A stretch of DNA of 64,000 bases from Periplaneta americana (lineage: Eukaryota > Arthropoda > Insecta > Blattodea > Blattidae). The DNA is taken from positions 72,690,708-72,754,707 of the forward strand of contig NC_091120.1 in the NCBI RefSeq assembly GCF_040183065.1. Reading direction: 5' to 3'. Every line of letters starts with the position of its first letter. Position 1 is the first letter of the stretch. Made by a program: the position numbers and the translations under genes. The notes beneath the pieces are model-generated. The model did not search any database and was not told the origin of the DNA. It saw only the letters and a list, made by a program, of their open reading frames with translations. Positions 10,701 through 22,804 of the stretch are shown one piece after another.

Positions 10701-13700
10701 CTGTCCTTTCGCAATGCGAATAGAAATCGAGTAACCTCGCTCATGTAGCCTAACAGGATAATGTGTCAAAGCTAAGCCAAGGAATCCATGTCGAAGATTT
10801 TTTTTTAATTTTTTTAGTTGGTTATTTAACGACGCTGTATCAACTACTAGGTTATTTAGCGTCGATGAGATTGGTGATAGCGAGATGATATTTGGCGAGA
10901 TGAGGCCGAGGATTCGCCATAGATTACCTTGCCCCATGTCGAAGATTTGTTTGGAAAAATACCAAAATGTTATGGAGAAGGGGATATAGTCCGCGACCCA
11001 TTTCTTTTAGGGTTGATCCCGACATTTGTCTTAGCGTCTTAGGAAAACCACGGAAAACCCTTAGGCAGTATTGGTTTCGCAGTTACCCATTAGCCCTTGG
11101 ATCCGAGGTTCGCCGCCAAGGGCGATGCATTTTAAAGGGTGATTACCTTGGTGTGGCTTCCTCTGGGAACAAAGTAAAACAAGCAGGCTCGTGTCGTACA
11201 TTTACGGCATTTAAAGAACTTGTCCCTGATATAGGACTCCAGAGTAAGTTGTCCGCCATTCCTCGCTCAATCTGAATTTCGACGCTGCATAATTTCTGCA
11301 GTGGAGTGCGTCGTAAATAAAATACTCCTGCTTATTATTTTGATCTCTAACGTCTATATTCGACCTACATTAATATACGAAATTGAAGGATTTCGTGAGA
11401 AGGAAATTACACTGACACCATTCGGCTTCAGTTCCCATGGAAATGTTTACATTATATCCGATAATTTTTTTTATTTTAATTGGTTATTTAACGACGCTGT
11501 ATCAAGTACGAGGTTATTTGGGGTCGATGAGATTGGTAATAGCGAGATGATATTTGGCGAAATGAGACCGAGGATTCGCCATAGATTACCAGACATTTGC
11601 CTTATAGTTGGGGAAAGCCTCGGAAAAAACCGAACCAGGTAATCAGCCTAAGCGGGAATCGAACCCGCGCCCGAGGTCAACTCCGGATCTGCAGACAAGC
11701 GCCTTAGCCGACTGAGCTACGACGGTGACTATATATATCCGATAGATTCAACAATGTGAAGATGACTCCGCATTGTACACGCTGTCAAAATTATGTAAAC
11801 ACTTTATGGAAAAGAAATGTTTTATTTATTCTTTTATCTCAAGTATATGTCATGGTTGACAGTTTAATGTTAGAAGAAAGAAGATTGGTAGCAAGCTTGA
11901 TGGAAGTGTTTAGATCTCCAACCAGAGTCAGTAGAAAGTCTGAAGATCGATTTTAACAAGACTCACCAAAGGTAAATGTCTACTGTCAATTCGAAATAAA
12001 ATTCAATTCAAACGCAAACTTACTAGGCACTTGGTCAGTAATTGAGACTCGTTCAGACATGGTTTCTTGTAAATAGTTCTTTTAATCTACCACAAAATAT
12101 CTCAATATCCGGTAATTTCATCACTATAGAATTTTGTTATTGTAGGTTTAATTTGTAATTTAGTAAATACAAAAATATTCTTTGTTCTTAACTTCTATGA
12201 TAAAATGTCTAGCTTTCATTAATCAGGTATTCTTGTCGTACTTTAATTTTTATTGTAATTGTAATTGTAAATTTAATATTAATTGTAATCTTATTGTTCA
12301 TGTTATAGTTGTAATCCCCTGGTAGAGGGGCAGAGAAGGCCTGACGGCCTTATCTCTACCAGGTTAAATAAATAAATCTAATCTAATCTAATCTTTTGAT
12401 GTAAATGGATCTTTCTTCTTTGACACGCCAACAATGAATTCCGAAAGATATTTTACACACGTTGCAGTCATATAGTCCCCCTTGGACCTACTCTCGCACA
12501 TAGGCCGCTTGGGTGGGTTCCCTACTATAGCCTACACTACAGAATCTCTTTTACCTTTCCACGTAGATATCATCACGATCCCTCAACTTCAGTTCACGAT
12601 CTACCATGAGACCCAAGATAGAGCCCACGGTACATTAACGTACCCATGGAATGGAATGGAATGGAATGGAATTTAAGTGAGGAGAGCACGGATGACCCAG
12701 CACTGCGACCTGTTGAGATCAATTACGCTAACCCTCGATATGGAATGAGTTGCGTGCCATACATCCCCTACGCGCACCAACCCAACCACATGACTCACAG
12801 CGACCGGTTCCTACAGGCAACAGAAATCCATATACCATTCCTGCTTCGGCAATTTCTCTCAGTGTCCCCCTGTCGGTCCGAGGCGACTCCTCCCCCGAGT
12901 AGGTCCGCCTCGGGTGTTCGTTGCAGAATCCATCCAACGTCGCTTAGAGCGTATTCCGAATCTCAGCGCTGAGCAATCTGATGGCATCACGGTGTTCCGA
13001 ATTTCACCGATGGCGACACTGATGCTCCACCGGTATCGCATCGGTGCCAGCAGCTTGCAGAGGTGGTGGCAGTCTCCATCAGCCTCCATCAATGAATCTG
13101 ATTGGTTCTTGTATAGGGCGGGAATTAGCAGACGAATGACATCGTGCACTGTTGTGTCATGGCGGTGTGTTCTGCTTTAGTTCTGCTGTATTGTTTGTAA
13201 TGAGCACAACGTAAAAACAATATGTTAATGACTTATGAGCAAACATGTCAACAGACTAGTTATTACTACCGGTTCAATAAATAAATTGTTTACACTCTCT
13301 TTTCTTTGAACGAGATGGCAGTATGGAAATTTCGCAAAATTTTGCTAGCGTAGCACAGACAACAACTTATACAGTCGCCATGACGGCCATCGATCCTTCC
13401 AGCAGTTTTGTTCCTATTTCGCTGCAGCGTGACGTCATTGTTGTCCACCGGTCCGGTGAGATTCGGAATACGCTGTTAGCTACATTCCACGTAGGCCGGT
13501 CGAGATAGCCAGTAGTCCCGGGAGGCCGCCTGTAGAGTGATCTGAAAAACCAGAAACGGGATGATGAGGAAGGGTGATGGGAGAGGAAAGGAAATGGCGA
13601 AGGTTCCAATCGTCTGATAAAGTTACCTGATATTCATCCATAGTAGTGAGGGAAAAAACCCGAAAAACCTCGTCCTAACCTGGAATCGAATCCGGGACCG

Positions 13701-15540
13701 CTAGGTTCGGACTTAGACTAGGGCTCCACTAGCTGTATTTGACGGCTGCTGTGAGCTGCATTCTACTGCCTAGATTTTTACTGCAAGAAGGTGGCTCCAC
13801 TTGCTGTAAATTTTCTACATGTGAAAGCTGTAGTTCACTGCTCCGCTGTGCTCTGGCCCGGCTCCACTCCTGTTGTTCAGCTGAAAACAGCGTTGTGATG
13901 TTCTTTGTGTACTACAAGATCAAGCAAAAATTGCACTGAAAATGAGCACACTACAAGTATTTATCAAGGTGATTGTATGTTTGCTATTGGTTCGCTGTCG
14001 TCGAAGATTGCATCAAAGAAAATGGTGGATACATCCAATATTAAGCAACAGAAAAACACGAAGGCATGTTTGCTGCAATGCATCACAGACTTAGGGAATA
14101 TCCAGCTAAATTTGTTTAGTTCTACCGGATGTCGGAATTTTGTTCTAGGCATACGAAGTAATTGTCCTGTATGGTTGTGAATCTTCGACTCTCACTTTGA
14201 GAGAAGAACGGAGATTAAGGGTGTTTGAGAATAAGGTTCTTAGGAAAATATTTGGGGCTAAGAGGGATGAAATTACAGGAGAACTGCACGCATTGTATTC
14301 TTCACCTGACATAATTAGGAACATTAAATCCAGACGTTTGAGATGGGCAGGGCACGTAGCACGTATGGGCGAATCCAGAAATGCATATAGTGTGTTAGTT
14401 GGGAGACCGGAAGGAAAAATACCTTTGTGGAGGCCGAGACGTAGATGGGAGGATAATATTAAAATGTATTTGAGGGAGGTGGGATATGATGATAGAGACT
14501 GGATTAATCTTGCACAGGATAGGGACCGATGGTGGACTTATGTGAGGGCGGCAATGAACCTGCGGGTTCCTTAAAAGGCATTTGTAAGTAAGTAAGTGAG
14601 CATGCCAAGTAATAATGCTTCGCCTCATGGATAATTGGAAACAGGAGGACTACCACGGCCAGTGGAGCCAGGCTTCGGCGACAGATAACGGCACGAAAAT
14701 GGAACATGTTCTATTCCCCTGGCAGTAGACCTTGGTACTGCCGCCGAAATTCTGTTAGGCGCAGTGAAATACTGCCCATATAGCCACCTACACTTGTTTT
14801 GCGTGTATTCCATTTTCAGGCAGTAGACTGCAGCTCACAGCAGGTGTCAAATACAGCTAGTGGAGCCCTAGCCTTAGACTCGCTAACCCCTCAGCCACAA
14901 CGGTGGACTTAACGTACCCATACTGAAGCAGAACTGCGTCAGATTTCAGCGAGTCCAGTCTATTGTTCTTCACTATGCAGAAATGTAGCATGCTTGCGTC
15001 AAGATATTCTTTTTGGAGCTCAGATATGTATGATAACGGAATGACTGAAAACTCTTCTTAAGACATCACTAACCGATTTTGACCCTGAAAAGGACGGATT
15101 TGGCAATAGTAGTAGTATTTTATGCAATGACACTTTCAACTCTCAGAAGTTTGAGTCGAAATTCAACGTGGTCGAACACTGTCCGACAAATTTTGCCTGG
15201 AGGCCTCTATCAGGAACATGGTTCTTTTACGTGACGTAAATCTAGGACACCGATATGTAATCAATGTATACCTTCAATAAAATTGTTTGGTATGACGATG
15301 TCTGGCGCACAGTATACCATCAAAACTGTTTTAAGTTTCAGAGCTGTTTCATTGCAGTACCTCTTCCTTTTTTATTTTTTACAAATTTAGGCAAAATAGT
15401 TTCATGTCGGCTGAAATACTTCATGCTCACCTAAACCACTTCAAGTTCCACTTCTTTTAACATCATTACGAGTACCTACATTCCATTTGTTCATCATGTT
15501 TTCATAATTATTTTCTCATTTTATAACTTCGTCATTTTTA

Positions 15541-15608
<68 letters not shown>

Positions 15609-17408
15609 GCTATTCTTAAAGACTTAGGGTGCTATTCATAGACATTTCGCAGCACGCGCTACGAGCGTACTAAGCTAGCCCCGGCTATCCACTGGTTACT
15701 AGTACAGAATTCAAATCATATCCTATCGCTAACACTGGTTTATGAATACGAAAAACGCTGATCATCCACCGGAAGCCCGCGCTAAAAATGTCTATGAATA
15801 CGGCCCTTGATTCTTTTCTGCCTAGTTACGCAACCACTTCAGTATAAGCTCTAAAGGCTCGAGAATTGCGAGTCTACAAATTCATTTAATCAGCAGTCAG
15901 CAGGGCAATCCTATGCGAGAGTATAAATCTCCATTCCCTTTGCCCCTCGCCCGGGAATCGAGCGCTAACATAGTTCCACAGCTGCAGTCTCTCTGGTCTA
16001 ATTAATTCAACATTTTTGACTCGTCGCGTGATCTTGCGCTCTCACTATCTTTCAGTGCTGCATTATGTGAATATAAATGTCACGCGTTTTATTCCCGGAA
16101 AAGGAAGTAGATATTTATCCTTTTGCTAAAGGAAATACTTGTGTTCCTCATACTACTAAGATCTGCAGCTGCCATGGGTTGCAGAGTAATAAAGTGACTT
16201 TACTTCGTAGCTGAGAATAGAAATAGCAAAAAAAAAAAATACAAGAAAGAAGAAGAAACTTAAAACTTTGAGGAGGCGTGATTAAATTTCCTGTACTGCA
16301 AAAAGAAATAAAACTAAATTCTTTCCATATTTATAAAATCAAATCAAAGACATATGCCAGAAACATTCGGAAAAAATATTGATATCTACAATTGGGCGGT
16401 GATTAGCAATAGTAATCCAAGTGCCAAAAACTGTTTCGAGATATTGGCCATTGAAATAAATATTTTTTATAAAACATTTTATGCAAGAAGTATTATAATA
16501 TTCATACTATTACAAGAAATAGCACAAATAATACCAAAAAAGGTTAACCGATTTTTAATAAGACACCAGCAGTTGAATTAATATTTCAAAGCAAAATAAA
16601 TAAGTGAATTTTATGAAATAAACTAATTTTTGCTTATAAATAGCAGCAAAATTCAGATATCGCATTCTTGATTTTTTTCCGAGTTAAATTAGTCTGCCAT
16701 CAACAGATTAGTGCAAATATCTCTTTTTTTTTTTTTTTTTTCAAATTGTCGGTTGGTTTATTATTGCGAAACTCCGTCAAATTGAAGAGAGTGATCCCAA
16801 AACGCGTTAAGTCCATTTTTATGAAAGGACTGGGCTAGTTTTTTTTTTATCCACCGGTCTACTGACTTCGCGAGTTTTCAAGTGACATGGTCAATAACAC
16901 AAACTTTTGGACAAGGATTGGCGATATTTTGGGAAAAAAAGAACAAGCTTAAAATACAGACAGAGAACTCAAACTTAATCACAGACATTTTTCTCAGCGA
17001 GTTTTGAGGTCATATTCTGCAATTAAGCTTTAACAAGAAGTAAATGGAATTACTTATTACCAGGTTTTATGTAAATGCATATTTGATTTTTCATTACCTA
17101 CATTTAAAATATTTGTCATATATCTACGAATTAGGATGTTCCGAGTGATTTAAAACATATTTTATTTTCCATATTTGACCATATTTCCGAGTAAAGTAGA
17201 CCTATATATCTTCACATATTTGAGGAAAGCTCATATATCTTCACATAAGCTAACATTTTATTTTAATGTGTTCCGTATTCTATAGTTTCAAAGTTATTCT
17301 TCTCAGAAAAACATTTTAAATTTATTTTACTAGCATCAGTATTTCAAAGGTGAATTCTGGTATGCTGGGGATCTGAACGTAAGCCCGGCTCATTAAAATA
17401 TAATAATG

Positions 17409-17465
<57 letters not shown>

Positions 17466-17671
17466 GTTTATTTTAACTGGTAGAGTTAAGGCCATTCGGC
17501 CTTCTCTTCCACTCAACCAGTATGATAGAAAATTACTACAATGCTATGAATATAACATAATTAATACAATACAATACAATTCAAAGCTATACAATACTAC
17601 AATACAAGACAATATAATACATAATTAATATAACATAATGACAATTCTTTTCATCTTCACAACACCAATAA

Positions 17672-17708
<37 letters not shown>

Positions 17709-20700
17709 GTAATTATAGTCATACCTAAATTAAATTAAATTATTAAACTCGATCAAAATTATAACTTTAATTCGACTGCGCCCGTAAGAAATCGTTTAAC
17801 CTTTTCTTTAAAGTGGTTATTGTCTGGCAGCCCCTAATCTTCTGAGGTAGAGAATTCCATTCACAGGGGACTGAGACAGTAAAAGAGGATGAATAGTGGG
17901 ATGTTCTATGGGCAGGAATTGCTAAGGTTTGGCTCTCCTGTGACCTGGTGTTTAGATTGTGATTGGAGGATAAGTAGTTAAACCGGGAACGAAGATAATT
18001 TGGAGTAGAAGTGTGGAGAACTCGAAACAGAAGAGAGAGCGAATGAAGTGTTCTACTGTTACTAAGTTGCAGCCAGGATAAATATTTGAACGAGGGTGTA
18101 ATATGGTCAAATTTGTGAGCATTGCTGATGAATCTGACACTCATATTGTGCACACGCTGCAGCTTGTTCGAAAGGTCAGTTGTCAAGTCTGTAAGTATTA
18201 CGTCGCAATAGTCAAACAGTGGTAGTACGAGGGTTTGCACTAAAGTCTGTTTTAATTCTACGGGAGGAAGTTTCTGAATGGGTTAAGAGAATGCATGGTA
18301 TAGCACACTCTCTTGGATATTTCCTTTATTTGGCATTCCCAATTTAAATTTTCGTCCAAGAAAATGCCGAGGCTTCTGACGACGGAATGGTACGGAATAG
18401 TGGCATTATTTACTGTAATAATTGGGATATGTCTGTTGTTCATTGTGTTCAGTAGTATCTTATGTCCAATTATTATAACTTGTGACTTACTAGCATTTAA
18501 CCTAAGTCCGAACTTTTTCGCCCATGAAGAAACTTGATTCAAGTCATGATTAATTTTGCCAATAGTTGCATCTATTTCGTATGGTCGAGAGTGTATGTAG
18601 ACTTGTAAATCGTCTGCGTAAATGTGATACTTGCAGTAATGTAAGTTTGTAGTCACGTCATTAATATAAATGGAGAAAAGGAGTGGTCCAAGCACGGTGC
18701 CTTGAGGTACTCCTACTTTCGTGTATCGCCAAGGGGAAAACCGATTTTGTACTGAGATACATTGTTGACGATCACGAAGATAAGAGTCAATCCAATTAAT
18801 GCAGTTGTCAGACAAGTATAACGTTCTTAGTCTTGCAAGTAGTAGGTCAAGATCAACTGAGTCGAATCCTTTACTGAAGTCTAGTAGAGTTAATATGGTC
18901 ACCTCGCTTCTGTCTATTGCTTCTCGCATGTCTTCAGTCACTTTGAGTAGGGAGTTAATTAAAAGAAATTCACATTTACTAAATGTGAAACTCTCACTTT
19001 ATATAACTAGAATAGTCAAGTGTCTTTTCTGCTTGTTGCGAGTAATGTGTATGTATATTTAATGTTAAACCCACTTCATTTTCATATATTGCGGATAGAT
19101 GGCAGGACTGTGATTCAGTTTCAATTTGTACACCACTTCGGCGGGCCACGTTGTACATGATGTGTATCTGTGAAGAGTTATGTCGTTTACTAGGGTGAGT
19201 GTATGTGTAAGTGTAGTGTAGAGAATAGGTGAGAATGGTGAAGGTGAGGAAGGGCGAAGGGGAAATCCGGTGCCGGCACGTAGCCTACTACTGTCGAATA
19301 GCACCAAGAGGGCCGCGCGGCTTAACGTCCCCATCCGACGGACGAATCACTATCAACAGATATATGCCTTCTATTCATATGCTATGCGGATAGATTTGGA
19401 ATTTAATCCAGGCGTATTGGTGCACAATTTAGTTAGTTTATTGTTAGTAGTTAGTTTATTGTTAGTAAAATAACATGTACAAAAATACGGTCTTAATTCT
19501 TCCCTGAAGGAGTGAAAACTCGTGCTCAGGGAGTTATCTAAACACATACTTAACACAAACAAAGATAATTATTTGACACAAAGTGGGTCAAGAAAAAAAA
19601 TTATAGGAATAAATTAACTTTAAAAGTACAATTTCAATTTTAACAATTTAATTCATACAAATATGTACACATATTAAATCAATATATACCGGTATTCTTT
19701 AAAAATTAAATTCCTAACGCTATTTTTGAAATTTCTGATACTAAAATTTTCCAGTTTTGGGTATTTTTCAATTATTTTATTATATAACCTTGGACCAAAG
19801 TAAGTACCATGGCTAAGAGCTGTGCTTGTGAAACACTTTGGTTCCTCTAGTCGTATAAACTCGGATCTTTTAGTTCCATATTTATGATAATACAATTTGA
19901 ATTCATTAGGATTTTTATGTATGAAGTTTAATAAGGCAATATAATAAATCTGTTTAATTTTCAAAACATTAAAATCAGTGAACAAAAGCTCGGATGACTA
20001 TTCAATTAAGGTTTATTAAGGCATACTTTAATTATTATTTCCTGAATAAGTATTAGTGATTAGAAGTTGTGCATCGCCACCTCTCCTAGTCCCGAAAATT
20101 TCTGACCCCACCGGGAATCGAACCCAGGCTAGCTATTCTGAAGACAGACGCGCTGCCACAGAGTTAACTGGGCGGACTTGCAAGTAAATTGACAGTTGCA
20201 AATTGGCAACAATCAATCTACTATCGTCGCCTGGTCAATTCCATTTACCAGTGACAAAGGGATGTAGCTACCCTCTATCAGAGATATGGTTATTTACGTG
20301 CCGCACACCTACGAAACAGGACTCAAACTTTATTTCCCTCCCATGCGAAATCATCCTATAGATGTATTTTCCCTTAAAATCAATCGCCTTCGTCAGGGTC
20401 TGAACCCGCAAAATTCGAATACAACGACCAGTATTGAAACCGCAATACCAGCCATTCCTAACCAATCAAAATTAATTTTTTCTATTTTATCCAAACAAAT
20501 AATTCTGTAATCGTAGGTAATTAATTGCACCCTATTACATACCCTCACATCAAGGATTGAGCTTTACGCATAGACAGGGTCCAGGAAGGTTTTCACTGAC
20601 CATATCTGGAGGTGTTAGCAATCAAACCATATTTTTTTAAGAATTAACTTGTTAAAGTGATATATTATACCTGAAAGTTTAGGAAAATATAGCTGTATTA

Positions 20701-22739
20701 AACGACACACACGTGTTTTGGTTTTTGTTCTGTTTCTTGTTTATCAGGGTCTGTTATGTATTGACGTCATCGCAAAGTGGTTCATCCTGCTTAAGTGGTA
20801 TCTACGCCCGCAACAAGTTGTGTCCAAAAATTAGTTTGTTCTGTAACATATCTTCTATTCGTCCCACTACTCAGGTTCATGAAGTCTGTCCACGTTTCGT
20901 GACGTAATGACAAGATTACTTGCAAACAAGACTGCATATAACATAGGCCTACTCATCTATCATACTTGTACGTTAAACAGTGGCCTAGTTCTCTGGCAAT
21001 CGTTCTCAACGAAACATCAATTTATAAAATATTATATTTATCAGTTTGTTTGAGGAGATTATTTTTTTAATAAAATACAATGACACTTTGCAATATTTAT
21101 GCCAATAGACTTTGAGAGATATTGCAAAATAAGTGCTACTGTGATATTGCAAAATAAGTCGCAGGTCTACCAGGAAAAAATTCGGGACTTACACCATTTG
21201 AATGTGCAAGAAGGTGACTTCTACAAAAGGGCAAGTTTTCAGGAGAAGGTTAAAACTGATTTGTATTTGTACTTAATGCAAACAAAATTCATTGCTTATA
21301 GTATCTCAGGAAGGCAGGTATTACCATTGCCTATTGATATGTTGTAATAAAGAAGTTGTGCACTAAGACATGTGTGACTACAAATCAGTTTTAACCTTCT
21401 CCTGAAAACTTTCCCTTTTGGAAAAGTCACCTTCTTGTATGCATTTGCAGGTCTGAATCATCGACGTCTGTCATCATATGTTGCTGGACATGTTGTAGAA
21501 TGTGTGTCGGAACTGGTTGGATCACATTTACCTATGTCTGACTCTCGAAACTGCCACATTATGTGGCATTTCTATTTTCAACTAATATTTCCTATGTATG
21601 GAGACTTTTGGAACACTCTGTATAATAGAAACAATATGTTTTAGTTATTTACGTGAGGTATTTGAAAACATAATCAGTGTTAAGATATTGTAAATAGTAA
21701 ACTCAGTATTAGTGAAAGTGTAAGATAAGTTTTGTAAATAGTAAAGTCAGTGTTGAGAAAGTGTCAGGTAAATAGTGTAAATAGCAATCAGTGTTTGTCA
21801 AAGTACCGGTGTCAGTATAATGTGTGTAGTGCAAGAAAAAAAAATGAACAAAGAACAGAGTGCTGAGACTAGTTAAAGTCTAACAGGGTTATTAACCATG
21901 TCACAAAAGTAGTATACACGACAAGCTCGCCTGGATTGGCTCACCAAGCGAGCACACTTGAGCCATCCCTGTCGAGGGGTTCTAACCCCATCACAGGAGG
22001 CCTGTGCCCAACATGGGACATCATGGCTAACATTCATTCATTCATTCATTCATTCATTCATTCATCATTCATTCATTTAAAAACGATTGCGATAACTGTT
22101 GGGTGCATTTGATTGTTTATCATTCTTATTCGAAACGTAAGCGATGAAAAAAAAATACTTGGAGAGACCCCGAAATTATCGGTTCCAAGATCATTAGGTA
22201 AGCATCAGTGGCGGTTTTTGTTGAACCATTAATTCCATATATTGTTATAATGCGAAATTCCTACAAAATTCTGATTTATAGTAGCCTCCTTCACAAACAA
22301 GAACTATTGTGTTACTCCGAGAGAGTCGAAAATTACAGCGATTGTAAAGTCATGTGTGACGAATTTGTATCTGGCAACATCCCCTCTAAACAAACTGCTG
22401 AACGGGAAATTGCGGGAATTTATAGTAAATCAGCGGTGACCAAACTGGGTATCGTGATTAAATCGTGTAATCAAAGACATTCATACTGGTAAGGGGAGAT
22501 TCCTGTATATTGCTCTCTGTCTCGCTCAAGTACTGAAGGTAAGCAGTGTCGGTACCATGTCGCTCTGCACACCCTCTGTCTCTACGAGCAGGAACAGGTT
22601 TCGTACAGAATGGAAAGAGGAATTTAATCGCTGTTCTGTTGGAGAAAATGTAATATGTTGCTTTGCTCAACGGTTCAATTAGTAGTAGTATATAGAAGCG
22701 AACTTACAGAGCATTACGCTGAATACACAGACATAACAG

Positions 22740-22804
<65 letters not shown>

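Larger units (their letters stand above)
12648..14908 (-). mobile_element. Long tRNA-SINE with three later insertions, 13-bp target duplication
   Basis: TTAACGTACCCAT occurs at 12635-12647 and 14909-14921. Reading the minus strand from 14908 and leaving out the nested elements gives a tRNA-like head (GGGGTTAGCGAG, then a GATTCGATTCC B box), a body of roughly 500 bases and an (ATTCC)n tail (12648-12672 as GGAAT units). The original SINE would be about 570 bp. It was entered by a TIR element (12947-13475) and by a hAT (13719-14871). Confidence 0.82.
17401..18958 (-). mobile_element. 5'-truncated CR1-like LINE with (AAT/ATT)n tail
   Basis: The minus strand carries the reverse transcriptase from the palm onward, then a C-terminal domain, a 3' UTR with the CTGGTAGAG-type terminal stem (17475-17520), and an ATT microsatellite tail (17401-17463). 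The 5' half is missing. The reading frame is broken near 18240-18258. A second AAT run at 17669-17709 lies in the 3' UTR. Confidence 0.85.

Noticed and set aside
12646..13180. Several overlapping frames of 70-110 residues on both strands
   Set aside because: GC-richer SINE and MITE DNA lacks stops by chance; no family motif, and the frames cross element borders.
17322..17516. Frame with a tyrosine run
   Set aside because: Translation of the AAT microsatellite tail of the LINE.
22208..22492. 94-residue frame with several cysteines
   Set aside because: No homology or motif I recognise and no neighbouring exon signals.
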